Source: Amphibacillus jilinensis Y1 (GTDB lineage: Bacteria; Bacillota; Bacilli; Bacillales; Amphibacillaceae). Taken from it: DNA of 64,000 nt. The stretch lies in contig NZ_JH976441.1 in NCBI RefSeq assembly GCF_000306965.1, positions 5,188 to 69,187 of the forward strand, read 5' to 3'. Position numbers and translations under genes: made by a program. Shown here piece by piece: positions 46,166-55,680 of this stretch (position 1 is its first letter; every line of letters begins with the position of its first letter). Under the pieces are notes generated by a model. The model did not search any database, had not been told where the DNA came from, and saw nothing but the letters and a program-made list of their open reading frames with translations.

Positions 46166-46996
46166 TTAACTAATTTGTTGACAGGATGGGCATAGATGCG
46201 TTCCTCGATTGGAGACCTTAATCTTCAATACTTCAGTTCCACATCTTACACAAGGTTGCCCTTCTTGTCCGTAAGCATAGAGTTGTTGTTGAAACATCCC
46301 GATTTCACCTTGACTGTTAACATAGCTACGAATCGTTGTCCCCCCTTGCTTAACAGCTTCCTCAATTGTTGCTTTCGCTTCAACTATTATTGCTTGCACT
46401 TCTTTACGATCCAGTGAATCACCTGACCGAAGCGGATGAATGCGTGCCCGAAATAACGTCTCATCCACATAGATGTTTCCAAGGCCAGCAATAACCGTTT
46501 GATCAAGCAAAATATTCTTGATTGCACGCGTACTTTTATTTATTTTAGGTAAAAGGTGATCTACTGTATAATCTTGATCGAATGGATCAGGTCCTAATTG
46601 CTTAAGCGGTAAGTCATGATAAGCTTCTCCCTTAGCAAATAAGTGCATCGTTCCAAATTTACGCACGTCATGATACCGTAACGTTTTTCCGCTTTCCAAA
46701 TAAAAAATAACGTGCGTATGCTTATCGATCGGTTCATCTTTAGCATAAACACCGTATTTACCTTCCATTCGCAAATGAGAAACTAAACTATAACTATCTA
46801 ATTCAAATATTAGGAACTTGCCCTTCCGCTTAATATTTAGTATTGATTGCCCTTCAAGTAAGTGTTGAAAGTCACTTGGCTCAGCCGGCATTTTTATCAT
46901 GTTTGGCCACTGAACGTCAACATGTTTAATCCGCTCATTGAGCACGAGGGCTAATAAGGTCTTTCTCACCGTTTCTACTTCTGGTAATTCAGGCAT
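46166..46996 (-). CDS. mutM: Formamidopyrimidine-DNA glycosylase
   Basis: 276 residues. It removes 8-oxoguanine and other oxidised purines and nicks the strand. The catalytic Pro is at the start (MPELPEVETVRKTL). The helix-two-turn-helix is in VIAGLGNIYVDETLFRARIHPL, and a C-terminal zinc finger (CVRCGTEVLKIKVSNRGTHLCPSCQ) ends the protein. It follows polA after 14 bases and is probably co-transcribed. Confidence 0.97.
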   Translation of the reverse strand: MPELPEVETVRKTLLALVLNERIKHVDVQWPNMIKMPAEPSDFQHLLEGQSILNIKRKGKFLIFELDSYSLVSHLRMEGKYGVYAKDEPIDKHTHVIFYLESGKTLRYHDVRKFGTMHLFAKGEAYHDLPLKQLGPDPFDQDYTVDHLLPKINKSTRAIKNILLDQTVIAGLGNIYVDETLFRARIHPLRSGDSLDRKEVQAIIVEAKATIEEAVKQGGTTIRSYVNSQGEIGMFQQQLYAYGQEGQPCVRCGTEVLKIKVSNRGTHLCPSCQQIS

Positions 46997-47010
46997 CCCC
47001 TCGCTCCCTT

Positions 47011-49656
47011 CTATTTCGCATCATACCATGTAGAACCATAAGCATAGTCAACTTTAAGCGGTACCGCTAATTCAACAGTCTCTTCCATCACTTTTGGAAC
47101 CATTTCCTTTAATATTTCGATTTCCGCTTTTGGTGCTTCTAAGATTAATTCATCATGAACTTGCAACAACATACGAGCTTCCAACCCTTTTGATTTTAAT
47201 GTATGATCAAGATCAATCATTGCCTTCTTGATAATGTCAGCTGCACTTCCTTGGATCGGTGTATTCATAGCTGTTCGTTCAGCAAAACTTCTTTGATTAA
47301 AATTTCGACTTGTAATTTCCGGTAAATAGCGACGTCTACGCATTAATGTCGTGACAAACCCATCTTGTTTTGCCTGAAGAACAACATCATTCATATACGC
47401 CTTCACCCCTGGGTAACTTTCAAGGTAACGATCTATAAATGCCTTGGCTTCTTTACGCGTAATACCTAAGTTTTGAGACAGACCATAATCGCTAATTCCA
47501 TAGACGATACCAAAGTTTACTGCTTTAGCTTGTCGGCGCATGAGATCATTAACTTCTTCTGCACTAACATGAAAAACGTCCATCGCTGTCTGTGTATGGA
47601 TATCACGTCCGGCTTTAAAAGCTTCAATGAGTTTCTCATCATTTGCAATATGCGCTAACACACGCAATTCAATTTGTGAATAATCAGCAGCAAACATCAC
47701 CCACTCGGTTTCACTTGGAATAAAAGCTTGTCTAATCTTACGTCCCTCTTCCAACCTTATCGGTATATTTTGTAAATTAGGCTCTATTGAACTTAACCGA
47801 CCTGTTTGTGTTAATGCTTGATTAAATCGGGTGTGAATCTTCTGATCGTCATGGATCACTTTTAATAAACCTTCAATGTAAGTCGATTGTAGTTTACCCA
47901 ATTGTCGATACAGTAAAAGCTTACCAATAATCGGATGCTTGTTTTCAAGTTGCTCTAACACATCTGCTGAAGTTGAATAACCGGTTTTTGTCTTTTTAAT
48001 GACAGGTAACCCTAGTTTTTCAAATAGAATCGGACCCAGTTGTTTTGGTGAATTCAAATTAAAGGTTTCTCCAGCTAACTCGTGTACCTCTTGTTCAATC
48101 TTATCCAAACGTTCTTTCAGTGCTACTTGCATGTTTTCCAACTGCTTGCGATCTACGGCTACACCTGTTGCTTCCATTTCGCCTAAAATAAGTGCTAGCG
48201 GTAGTTCTAACTCTTTTAATAAAGCTTGCTGTTGATTTTTCTCCAACGATTGCTCTGCCGTATTTGTCAATTGATATAGGGCGGTTGCCTTGCGACCAAT
48301 ATGATCAGCCAAGTGAGCTTGTTCAGGTATTTTTAACTTTGCCCCTTTTCCGTAGACTTCCTCATCATACAAAATCTCATCATAGCCCAAGCGATGACTA
48401 ATCGCCGGTATATCATGATTATTTTCTGAAGGATTGATCAAATATGAAGCTAATAAAAGGTCAAATCTTATTCCTTTTACTTTAATACCATGTTGAAGTA
48501 AAGCTACTGTCACCTGTTTTGAATCAAAGGCAAATTTAATTTGCTCAGGATCTTCTAACCAAGCCTTAAAAGATGTCGAATTTAATGCAATATCAGTAGG
48601 AATAAAATAAGTACTTTCTTTATTAGCAATACCGAAACCAATAATCTCAGCATGATGATAATTGTCTTCAACCATTTCGACCACTAACGCTTCTTTGTTG
48701 TACCAATTTATTTGGTCTACATCCTCAACAATTTTAACATCGATCGGAGCCAAAGCTTCAGACATACTCGCTTCGGTTTGATCATCATCTCCACTGATTG
48801 TATTTAATAATGATTGAAAACCTAAATCTTTAAACAACGCACGTAACTGCATCACATCGTAACCCTGATAATCGATGTCATCTAAGCCAACTTCAATAGG
48901 TGAGGATACATTAATCGTGACAAGGTCTTTACTCATAAAAGCTGAGGCTTTATGCTCGTCTAATTTCTCTTTCAATTTCTTACCACTCACTTCATCAAGG
49001 TGATCATATAAGTGCTCAAGTGTTTGGAATTGCTTGAGTAATTTAATCGCTGTTTTCTCACCTACACCAGGTACACCGGGAATATTATCAGAGCTGTCCC
49101 CCATTAATGCTTTCATATCAATGATCTGGTCAGGATTAAGCTCGATCTTTTCTTTCATAAAGTCTGGTGTATAGACATCAACTTCACTTAACCCTTTTCT
49201 TGTAATTTGGACATGAACGTGATCAGATACTAATTGAAGCATATCTTTATCACCCGTAATGACTCGGACATCATAACCATCAACAGCGGCTTTCTGTGCT
49301 AATGTCCCAATAATATCATCAGCTTCATACTGATCCAGTTGATAATGTTTAATCGAACTTGCATTAAGTAGTTCCTTCACTAAGTTAAATTGTTCGGATA
49401 ACTCAGGTGGGGTTTTTTGTCTTCCACCTTTATAATCCTTATAGGTTTGATGACGGAAAGTTGTTTTCCCCGCATCAAATGCAACTAAAATATGGGTAGG
49501 TGCTTCATCTTCTAATACTTTTAATAACATTTTAGTAAAGCCAAAAACCGCATTTGTGTAAACACCTTTATCATTACTTAGCAAGGGTAAAGCGAAAAAA
49601 GCACGATATAAAATGCTATTTCCATCAATAAGAACTAGCTTTTGTTTAGACGTCAT
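47011..49656 (-). CDS. polA: DNA polymerase I
   Basis: About 881 residues. 5'-3' exonuclease at about 1-290 (KLVLIDGNSILYRAFFALP; GDKDMLQLVSDHV), the 3'-5' exonuclease-like domain at about 310-465, and the polymerase from about 470 (DYSQIELRVLAHIA; RRQAKAVNFGIVYGIS; LQVHDELILEAP). The Asp-x-Glu of a proofreading site is missing: VVEMVED stands where it should be. Loss of proofreading is usual in Bacillus Pol I. ATG 49656 fits AAAAGGAG; ATG 49677 lies before it. Confidence 0.97.
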   Translation of the reverse strand: MTSKQKLVLIDGNSILYRAFFALPLLSNDKGVYTNAVFGFTKMLLKVLEDEAPTHILVAFDAGKTTFRHQTYKDYKGGRQKTPPELSEQFNLVKELLNASSIKHYQLDQYEADDIIGTLAQKAAVDGYDVRVITGDKDMLQLVSDHVHVQITRKGLSEVDVYTPDFMKEKIELNPDQIIDMKALMGDSSDNIPGVPGVGEKTAIKLLKQFQTLEHLYDHLDEVSGKKLKEKLDEHKASAFMSKDLVTINVSSPIEVGLDDIDYQGYDVMQLRALFKDLGFQSLLNTISGDDDQTEASMSEALAPIDVKIVEDVDQINWYNKEALVVEMVEDNYHHAEIIGFGIANKESTYFIPTDIALNSTSFKAWLEDPEQIKFAFDSKQVTVALLQHGIKVKGIRFDLLLASYLINPSENNHDIPAISHRLGYDEILYDEEVYGKGAKLKIPEQAHLADHIGRKATALYQLTNTAEQSLEKNQQQALLKELELPLALILGEMEATGVAVDRKQLENMQVALKERLDKIEQEVHELAGETFNLNSPKQLGPILFEKLGLPVIKKTKTGYSTSADVLEQLENKHPIIGKLLLYRQLGKLQSTYIEGLLKVIHDDQKIHTRFNQALTQTGRLSSIEPNLQNIPIRLEEGRKIRQAFIPSETEWVMFAADYSQIELRVLAHIANDEKLIEAFKAGRDIHTQTAMDVFHVSAEEVNDLMRRQAKAVNFGIVYGISDYGLSQNLGITRKEAKAFIDRYLESYPGVKAYMNDVVLQAKQDGFVTTLMRRRRYLPEITSRNFNQRSFAERTAMNTPIQGSAADIIKKAMIDLDHTLKSKGLEARMLLQVHDELILEAPKAEIEILKEMVPKVMEETVELAVPLKVDYAYGSTWYDAK

Positions 49657-49714
49657 GTTAAATCTCCTTTTATTCAAATACTTACTATATATATTACCAC
49701 GTTTCCTTTTATAA

Positions 49715-49816
49715 AACGAACCTTCAGTCAGTGGGCGTTCGTTATCTCCTGCCTATAGCTGAGCTCTATTCTCTATTTTGAAACGACGGTTTACGGCGGT
49801 TATCTGTGATAAGAAA
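49715..49816 (+). repeat. Interspersed repeat copy F (short)
   Basis: Opens AACGAACCTTCAGTCAGTGG and GCGTTCGTT, so the outer arms ACGAAC/GTTCGT pair. The linker is mostly lost. The tail TACGGCGGTTATCTGTGATA is intact. It lies upstream of polA and upstream of the divergent isochorismatase leader. Confidence 0.7.
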
Positions 49817-49956
49817 AGCTTTCTTTATGCAATAGCTATTCAATACGTAAATTTTATTTTCATTTTTTGAAAATAACTGAAGTAAGTGTGTTATCATTTA
49901 ATGGTCTAATCATTTTCAGTGTTTTTAGATAATTTTTAATTTTGGAGGTAGATATT

Positions 49957-50013
49957 ATGATAAATAAATGCAATGTTAACTTAAAAAACGACAAGGGGAT
50001 TGCGACTAATTAA
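49957..50013 (+). CDS. Leader peptide (18 aa) of the isochorismatase-family gene
   Basis: ATG 49957 follows a very good ribosome site (TTGGAGGTAGATATT). The peptide MINKCNVNLKNDKGIATN ends at TAA 50011-50013, 45 bases before the next gene. The last codons overlap the first arm of a hairpin. This is the layout of a translational attenuator, and the frame is too short to be a structural gene. Confidence 0.6.
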   Translation: MINKCNVNLKNDKGIATN

Positions 50014-50051
50014 TTAAACCCTTTAGCGTGTCCCCAATCTTTGGAAGGGGA
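49995..50051 (+). promoter_or_regulatory. Putative translational attenuator with competing hairpins
   Basis: Arm 1 is GGGGA (49995-49999) inside the leader-peptide codons. Arm 2 is TCCCC (50031-50035). Arm 3 is GGGGA (50047-50051), which is the ribosome site of the hydrolase gene. Arm 1 with 2 extends by CG and CTAA/TTAG pairs; arm 2 with 3 would hide the ribosome site. No T run follows, so control should act on translation. Confidence 0.55.
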
Positions 50052-50058
50052 TAATGAT

Positions 50059-50622
50059 TTGAAACAAATTTTATTAATTATTGATGCACAACAAGCATTA
50101 CTTGATGGAAATCAGCAAGTAAGTCCAATTTACAAAAAAGAACAACTTATTAAGAACGCAAACAAAGTGATTAAAAAATCAAAACAATCAGATGTTGCAG
50201 TTGTATTTGTAAGAGATCTCGATGTCGCTGAAGGAAAAGGTAATGGATTTCACATTCATAGTGACATTCATGTACCCACTGAAGCAAGATTTTTTGATAA
50301 AGCCGCCACAAATTGTTTTTATGGAACAGGGCTGTTAGAACATTTAAAATCACAGGACATTGAGCATATTGTCATAATGGGGTGCGAGACACAGCATTGT
50401 ATAGATAGTGCTGTCAGAACAGCAACTATTAATGGGTTTGATGTCACATTAGTTGGAGATGGACATTCAACGCTAGGTAATGATGTTTTGAGTGCGGAAC
50501 AAATGATAGCACATCATAATGCTACACTTCATGGTCATTACAATGTTGATCACTTTTCGATTGTCAGAGATTCAGAAGAAGCTTTATTTTGTCCAACTCA
50601 CGATTCATATAGGTTAAGCTGA
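50059..50622 (+). CDS. Isochorismatase-family cysteine hydrolase
   Basis: About 187 residues. The Asp-Lys-Cys triad is visible: LLIIDAQQALLDGN (Asp), ARFFDKAATNCFYGTGLLEHL (Lys) and IMGCETQHCIDSAVRTATINGFDVTLVGDGHST (Cys). The family splits amides and similar bonds, for example in nicotinamidases. The substrate is unknown. The likely start is TTG 50059 behind AAGGGG; TTG 50041 is less suited. It is convergent with phoR and lies upstream of polA's start on the opposite strand. Confidence 0.87.
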   Translation: MKQILLIIDAQQALLDGNQQVSPIYKKEQLIKNANKVIKKSKQSDVAVVFVRDLDVAEGKGNGFHIHSDIHVPTEARFFDKAATNCFYGTGLLEHLKSQDIEHIVIMGCETQHCIDSAVRTATINGFDVTLVGDGHSTLGNDVLSAEQMIAHHNATLHGHYNVDHFSIVRDSEEALFCPTHDSYRLS

Positions 50623-50705
50623 AGTATCAGCCTTTTATAGCGTGTGGCTTAGAGCAAAATGTGAAGTTGACCGTTAATCCAACAACTATTTTAGAGCCAA
50701 AATTA

Positions 50706-50748
50706 AAAGTGAATGCTCCATTTAATTTTAAAATGGAGCATTCACTTT
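50706..50748. terminator. Bidirectional terminator between hydrolase gene and phoR
   Basis: A perfect 18-bp stem (50706-50723 with 50731-50748) with arms containing GTGAATGCTCCATTT and its complement, and a seven-base AT loop. It lies between convergent genes. Confidence 0.88.
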
Positions 50749-50814
50749 ATTATGTTTATGATGCAAGTTTATAGAAGATAGTTTTGTATTGTCACTACCT
50801 GTTTACTATAACCT

Positions 50815-52194
50815 TTAGTTAATGGGTAAGCGGACGCTAAATCTTGAACCCTTATTTAACTCACTTTTCACATGAATGGAACCGTGATGTGCCTCGACAA
50901 TGTGCTTAACAATCGCTAATCCCAAACCTGTTCCACCAGTGTTTCGACTTCGCGCTTTATCAACGCGATAAAAACGCTCAAAAATACGACTAAGCATGCT
51001 GCGCGGAATACCAATACCATTATCTTTTATCGCTATTTCAAAAGCGTGATTAATTTTCTTTGCTTCAATGTAGATCGCTCCATCATTGGGTGTATAATTA
51101 ATGGCATTATATAAGAGATTTAAAATCACTTGTTTTAATCGGGCTGCATCTCCTGTCAAGACTAAATCCTCATCAAACTTAAAATTTAACGTAATTGCCT
51201 TTTTCTCGGCTTGACCGCGAACGATATCGATACTGTCTTCAATCAAATTGGCTATATTAACTTTCGATAGCTTCAACTTCATTTCTTCTTTTTCTAGCTT
51301 AGATAATTCCAATAAATCATGAATCAATGCTTGAAGGCGATCGCTCTCGTTGTATATAATCGTTAAAAACTTACGTTGTACAGCTGCATCCGTTGCATCA
51401 TCATCCAAAATTGTTTCTGCAAATCCCTTAATTGAGGTAATAGGTGTTTTAAGTTCGTGAGAGACATTAGCAACAAAATCTTTGCGCATTTGCTCAACTC
51501 TTTTTAAATCGGTAATATCATGAAAGACAAGGACAACACCTCTTAAGTCATGTTTCTCATTAAAGAAAGGCGCTCCAACAATTTCAATATAGCTTTTTTT
51601 CGAATCATGTTCTAAAGTAATCGATTCCTTTACCGTCTGTTCATATAAAAAAGCTTCTTGAACCGTTTGATGAATCTTGCGTCTATCTATCACTTCATAA
51701 TAAAGTTTGTCATGATAATCAGCAACGCTTTTACCGAATTGTTCAGTAAATTTTCGATTAACGAGATGGACATAACCTTGTTCATCGATCAGCATAATAC
51801 CACTTTCCATATTATCAATCACTGTTCGCAATTGCCTATCATGCATCTTCTCTTGGCGATTTAAATCTTGCAAATTACGAGCAAGCCGGTTGACTGAATA
51901 AGCAAGGCGCCCCGTATCATGATGAAAACTCTCTTGCGCTCTTACTTTATAATTCCCTTTTATTAATTCATTTAGAATAGCTGTTATACCTTTAACTGGT
52001 TTCACATAATTAAGGTAAATTTGATAAAACAAAACAATGATAACAGCATAGGATCCTATTAAAATCATTGCGGCAATCGCCCGATCCCCTCCACTCGTTA
52101 ATGGCACAATTAAAGCTAATAAAGCTAAAAAGAGTAAACTTGCGATCACAGCATAGCTGAAAAACAAACGAATAGGGGTTTGTTTCTGCTTCAT
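50815..52194 (-). CDS. phoR: Phosphate sensor histidine kinase PhoR, short form
   Basis: 459 residues against about 579 in B. subtilis. Two helices at about 10-30 and 38-62 are joined by about ten residues (TSGGDRAIAA), so the extracytoplasmic sensor domain is absent. Then HAMP (KPVKGITAILNELIKGNYKVRAQ), PAS (TVIDNMESGIMLIDEQGYVHLVN), HisKA with SHELKTPITSIKG, and HATPase (LYNAINYTPNDG; KDNGIGIPRSML; TGGTGLGLAIVK). It phosphorylates PhoP. Sensing must be by the PAS domain or membrane. It overlaps phoP by four bases. Confidence 0.92.
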   Translation of the reverse strand: MKQKQTPIRLFFSYAVIASLLFLALLALIVPLTSGGDRAIAAMILIGSYAVIIVLFYQIYLNYVKPVKGITAILNELIKGNYKVRAQESFHHDTGRLAYSVNRLARNLQDLNRQEKMHDRQLRTVIDNMESGIMLIDEQGYVHLVNRKFTEQFGKSVADYHDKLYYEVIDRRKIHQTVQEAFLYEQTVKESITLEHDSKKSYIEIVGAPFFNEKHDLRGVVLVFHDITDLKRVEQMRKDFVANVSHELKTPITSIKGFAETILDDDATDAAVQRKFLTIIYNESDRLQALIHDLLELSKLEKEEMKLKLSKVNIANLIEDSIDIVRGQAEKKAITLNFKFDEDLVLTGDAARLKQVILNLLYNAINYTPNDGAIYIEAKKINHAFEIAIKDNGIGIPRSMLSRIFERFYRVDKARSRNTGGTGLGLAIVKHIVEAHHGSIHVKSELNKGSRFSVRLPIN

Positions 52195-52886
52195 TTATAT
52201 GGATCCTCCATTTTATAACCAAGTCCACGAATGGTTTTAATATAAATAGGTTGTTTCGTGTCAGGTTCAATTTTTTCACGAAGGTGACTAACGTGAACAT
52301 CTACGATTCTTGTATCTCCGGAAAAATCGTAGTTCCAGACCGCACTTAACAATTGATCACGAGATAACACTTTACCTTTATGTCGCGCTAAATATAATAA
52401 TAATTCAAATTCTTTTCGCGTGAAAGTAAGGATGTCATCGTTCATCATTGCCTCATACTGCTCTGGATATATTGATAATTCTCCAATCGTAAGGTGAGGT
52501 GGGGCTGTCTCCACTTCTTTATTCGTTCGACGTAAGATGGCTTTAATTCGGGCAATAACTTCTTTAGGACTGAAAGGTTTAGTCAAGTAATCGTCAGCAC
52601 CTAATTCTAAACCTAATATCTTATCAAATTCATCATCCTTAGCAGTTAACATAAGGATAGGCGTATCGACCTTTTGCTGACGCAATTGTTTACACACTTC
52701 TGTTCCTTCCATTCCCGGCAACATTAAATCAAGTACAATGAGGTCAAAACTATCGCTTGTAGCTAACGATAAACCGTCTGCACCTGTATAAGCCACTGTT
52801 GTTTTAAAACCCGCTTTTTCAATATTATATTGTAGTAACGTGACAATCGATTCTTCATCATCGACAATTAATATTTTTTGATTCAT
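52191..52886 (-). CDS. phoP: Response regulator PhoP
   Basis: 231 residues. Receiver domain with DDEES, phospho-acceptor Asp in LIVLDLMLPGMEG and Lys in DYLTKPF, then an OmpR-type winged helix (FTRKEFELLLYLARHKGKVLSRDQLLSAVWNYDF ... VDVHVSHLREKIE). It controls phosphate-starvation genes. In B. subtilis mdh lies just upstream; here it is missing and icd follows after about 240 bases. A candidate PhoP box lies in that gap. Confidence 0.95.
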   Translation of the reverse strand: MNQKILIVDDEESIVTLLQYNIEKAGFKTTVAYTGADGLSLATSDSFDLIVLDLMLPGMEGTEVCKQLRQQKVDTPILMLTAKDDEFDKILGLELGADDYLTKPFSPKEVIARIKAILRRTNKEVETAPPHLTIGELSIYPEQYEAMMNDDILTFTRKEFELLLYLARHKGKVLSRDQLLSAVWNYDFSGDTRIVDVHVSHLREKIEPDTKQPIYIKTIRGLGYKMEDPYK

Positions 52887-52963
52887 CTCTGATCCCCCTC
52901 ATCCTTCTACTCTCAATGATACATTGCTATAAATGGATTGTGAACAGAAATTACAAATTAACG

Positions 52964-52999
52964 TGTTAATTTTTATTTACAATGTTAATTTTATGTAAA
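52964..52999 (-). promoter_or_regulatory. Candidate PhoP box upstream of phoP
   Basis: On the minus strand TTTACA (52994-52999) and TTAACA (52983-52988) are direct repeats with an 11-base period, as in PhoP boxes. A third TTAACA (52964-52969) is 19 bases further. This would allow autoregulation. The match is short, so it is tentative. Confidence 0.45.
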
Positions 53000-53079
53000 G
53001 TCATTTAAAAATAATCTTCAAATAACTAAAAATATTCAATCTAGATAAGATTAGCTTGAACTAAGGTTCTAATAATGAG

Positions 53080-53114
53080 AAGCGCCGACTCACTACAAAG
53101 TTTAGTCGGCGCTT
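53080..53114 (-). terminator. Terminator of icd
   Basis: AAGCGCCGACT (53080-53090) pairs perfectly with AGTCGGCGCTT (53104-53114), just after the icd stop. The T run is weak. Confidence 0.75.
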
Positions 53115-53122
53115 CATTTGAA

Positions 53123-54394
53123 TTAATTCATATTTTTAATCAACGCATCAGCAAATTCTGATGCTTTAACCTCTGTCGCACCGTCCATCAGACGAGCAAA
53201 ATCATAAGTGACTACTTTTGATCCAATCGTCTTGTCCATTGCCTTGGTAATTAGATCGGCCGCTTCTTTCCAACCTAAATGCTCAAGCATAAGCACACCT
53301 GATAAAATAACAGATGATGGGTTTACTTTATCTAAACCAGCATACTTAGGGGCTGTACCATGCGTTGCTTCAAAAATGGCATGTCCAGTCACATAATTAA
53401 TATTAGCACCAGGGGCAATACCAATTCCACCAACTTGAGCAGCAAGGGCATCAGAAATATAATCCCCGTTTAAGTTCATTGTTGCTACAACATCAAACTC
53501 TTTAGGACGTGTTAAAATTTGTTGCAGGAAGATATCAGCTATCGCATCTTTAATAATAATCTTACCGGCTTCTTCAGCCGCTTGTTGAGCTTGATCAGCT
53601 GCTTGACGACCATCTCGTTCAACAATTTTGTCATACTCAGCCCATGTAAATACTTGCTCACCATACTCTTGCTCTGCAAGTTCATAACCCCAGTTTTTAA
53701 AAGCTCCTTCAGTAAACTTCATAATATTACCTTTATGAACTAATGTAACGCTTTTACGCCCTTCTTTGATGGCGTAATCAATCGCAGCACGTACGATTCG
53801 TTTGGTTCCTTCTTCTGACACTGGTTTGACCCCAATACCTGAAGTTTCTGGGAAACGAATATTCGTTACGCCCATTTCTTTTTCAAAGAAATCAATGACT
53901 TTTTTTACATCTTCAGAGCCATTTTCCCACTCAATACCTGCATAAATATCTTCAGTATTCTCTCGGAAAATCACCATATCAGTATCCTGTGGGCGTTTAA
54001 CCGGAGAGGGAACACCATCAAAGTAACGAACGGGACGCAGACATGTAAATAAATCAAGCTTTTGACGTAAAGCAACATTTAAAGAACGAATCCCACCACC
54101 AATAGGTGTAGTAAGCGGCCCTTTTATCGCTATTTTATATTCACGAATTGCGTCAAGTGTAGCTTCCGGTAGCCATTCTCCCGTTTGATTAAATGCTTTT
54201 TCACCAGCTAACACTTCTTTCCAAACGATCCCTTTAGCGCCATTATAAGCTTTTTCTACAGCACCTTCTAGAACGCGACTTGCAGCTGCCCATATGTCCG
54301 GTCCAGTCCCATCACCTTCAATAAATGGAATAATTGCGTGATCTGGTGTTTTAACGACTCCATTTTCTACTGTAATTTTCTCACCATTTGACAT
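53123..54394 (-). CDS. icd: NADP-type isocitrate dehydrogenase
   Basis: 423 residues. It converts isocitrate to 2-oxoglutarate. The phosphate and substrate sites are visible ([41 protein letters not shown]), with the metal Asp in [34 protein letters not shown]. It follows citZ after 48 bases. With no mdh or sdh nearby, the pair probably serves glutamate synthesis rather than a full cycle, which is inference. The ribosome site is AGGAGGAATGAACA. Confidence 0.96.
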   Translation of the reverse strand: MSNGEKITVENGVVKTPDHAIIPFIEGDGTGPDIWAAASRVLEGAVEKAYNGAKGIVWKEVLAGEKAFNQTGEWLPEATLDAIREYKIAIKGPLTTPIGGGIRSLNVALRQKLDLFTCLRPVRYFDGVPSPVKRPQDTDMVIFRENTEDIYAGIEWENGSEDVKKVIDFFEKEMGVTNIRFPETSGIGVKPVSEEGTKRIVRAAIDYAIKEGRKSVTLVHKGNIMKFTEGAFKNWGYELAEQEYGEQVFTWAEYDKIVERDGRQAADQAQQAAEEAGKIIIKDAIADIFLQQILTRPKEFDVVATMNLNGDYISDALAAQVGGIGIAPGANINYVTGHAIFEATHGTAPKYAGLDKVNPSSVILSGVLMLEHLGWKEAADLITKAMDKTIGSKVVTYDFARLMDGATEVKASEFADALIKNMN

Positions 54395-54442
54395 TGTTCA
54401 TTCCTCCTGTAATTAAACTAAATAATCTTAATCGCTATGTAT

Positions 54443-55558
54443 TTAGCGTTTAGAAATAGGTTGATAAACGTGTTTAACTGGTCCTACATACTCTGCTCTT
54501 GGTCGGATTAATCTGTTATTCTGATATTGCTCTAACATATGAGCGATCCAACCTGATGTTCGACTCATCGCAAAAATCGGTGTGAATAAATCATGATCAA
54601 TCCCCATACTATGATAAGCAGATGCTGAATAAAAATCAACATTTGCAGGCAAACCTTTTTCTTCTTTGATATAATTTTCAATTTTTTCAGACATGAGGTA
54701 CCATTTTTCTTGACCTATTTTAGCCGTTAGTTTACGTGACATTTCTTTGAGGTGTTTAGCTCTTGGATCACCTGTTTTATATACGCGATGCCCCATACCC
54801 ATTATCTTCTCTTTATTAGCTATCTTTTCTTCAATATATGGAATCGCACGGTCGACTTCTCCAATTTCTGTTAGCATACGAATGACTTGTTCATTAGCAC
54901 CACCATGGAGTGGACCTTTTAAAGCGCCAATTGCTGCAGTTATCCCTGAGTAAAGATCGGATAATGTTGCCACACATACACGGGCAGTAAAAGTAGAAGC
55001 ATTGAGCTCATGATCAGCATGGAGCACCAGTGCTTTATTAAAAGCCTCTACCTCTAAAGGGTCAATAGCTTCACCTTTTAACATATGCAGGAAATTTTCC
55101 GCGTAACTATAGTTAGGATTTGGCATAATCGGGGCTTTACCTTGACGTAGCCGTGAAAATACTGCAATCGCAGTAGCTATTCGAGCCTGTATACGAATCG
55201 CTTTTCGTCTATTGGCTTCTTCACTCATGATATCAACTTCCGGATCATAGACACCCAATAGTGAGACGGCTGTCCGTAAGATTGACATGGGGTGTGTCTT
55301 TTCCAAATTCATGGTTTGAAAATGGTTTAACAATTCTTCTGGTAAAGTCATTTCTTTAGTTAATTGGTGGGTGAATTCTTTCAACTCTGTTTGGTTTGGT
55401 AATTTTTTATTCCATAATAAATAAATAACTTCTTCAAAAAGAGCATGATTTGCTAGATCATCTATTGAATATCCCACATATGCGAGCTGATCATCAACAA
55501 TTGAAGTAATGTCTGTTTCTGCAACAATAACACCCTCTAAACCTTTTGATGTTGACAT
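54443..55558 (-). CDS. citZ: Citrate synthase
   Basis: 371 residues. Condenses acetyl-CoA and oxaloacetate. Conserved residues: LVLHADHELNASTFTARV (catalytic His), GPLHGGANEQVIRML (His), and FYSASAYHSMGIDHDLFTPIFAMSRTSGWIAHMLEQ (Asp and Arg). It has the short type II bacterial form. It heads citZ-icd; in B. subtilis mdh would be the third gene. Confidence 0.96.
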   Translation of the reverse strand: MSTSKGLEGVIVAETDITSIVDDQLAYVGYSIDDLANHALFEEVIYLLWNKKLPNQTELKEFTHQLTKEMTLPEELLNHFQTMNLEKTHPMSILRTAVSLLGVYDPEVDIMSEEANRRKAIRIQARIATAIAVFSRLRQGKAPIMPNPNYSYAENFLHMLKGEAIDPLEVEAFNKALVLHADHELNASTFTARVCVATLSDLYSGITAAIGALKGPLHGGANEQVIRMLTEIGEVDRAIPYIEEKIANKEKIMGMGHRVYKTGDPRAKHLKEMSRKLTAKIGQEKWYLMSEKIENYIKEEKGLPANVDFYSASAYHSMGIDHDLFTPIFAMSRTSGWIAHMLEQYQNNRLIRPRAEYVGPVKHVYQPISKR

Positions 55559-55680
55559 ATCGCCTTCTCCCCCTTTACTTGTTAATTTAAGAAGTATTCA
55601 TACTTTTTAAATTAAAATCCACATTCACTCGCCATCAGCAACTGTATTAGCTTTTCTCATTCTTATATTTGGAACGTTTA

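Noticed and set aside
49715-49745. CGAAC ... GTTCG in repeat copy F as an SOS box for polA
   Set aside because: The half-sites are 17 bases apart instead of four, and they are part of the repeat's hairpin.
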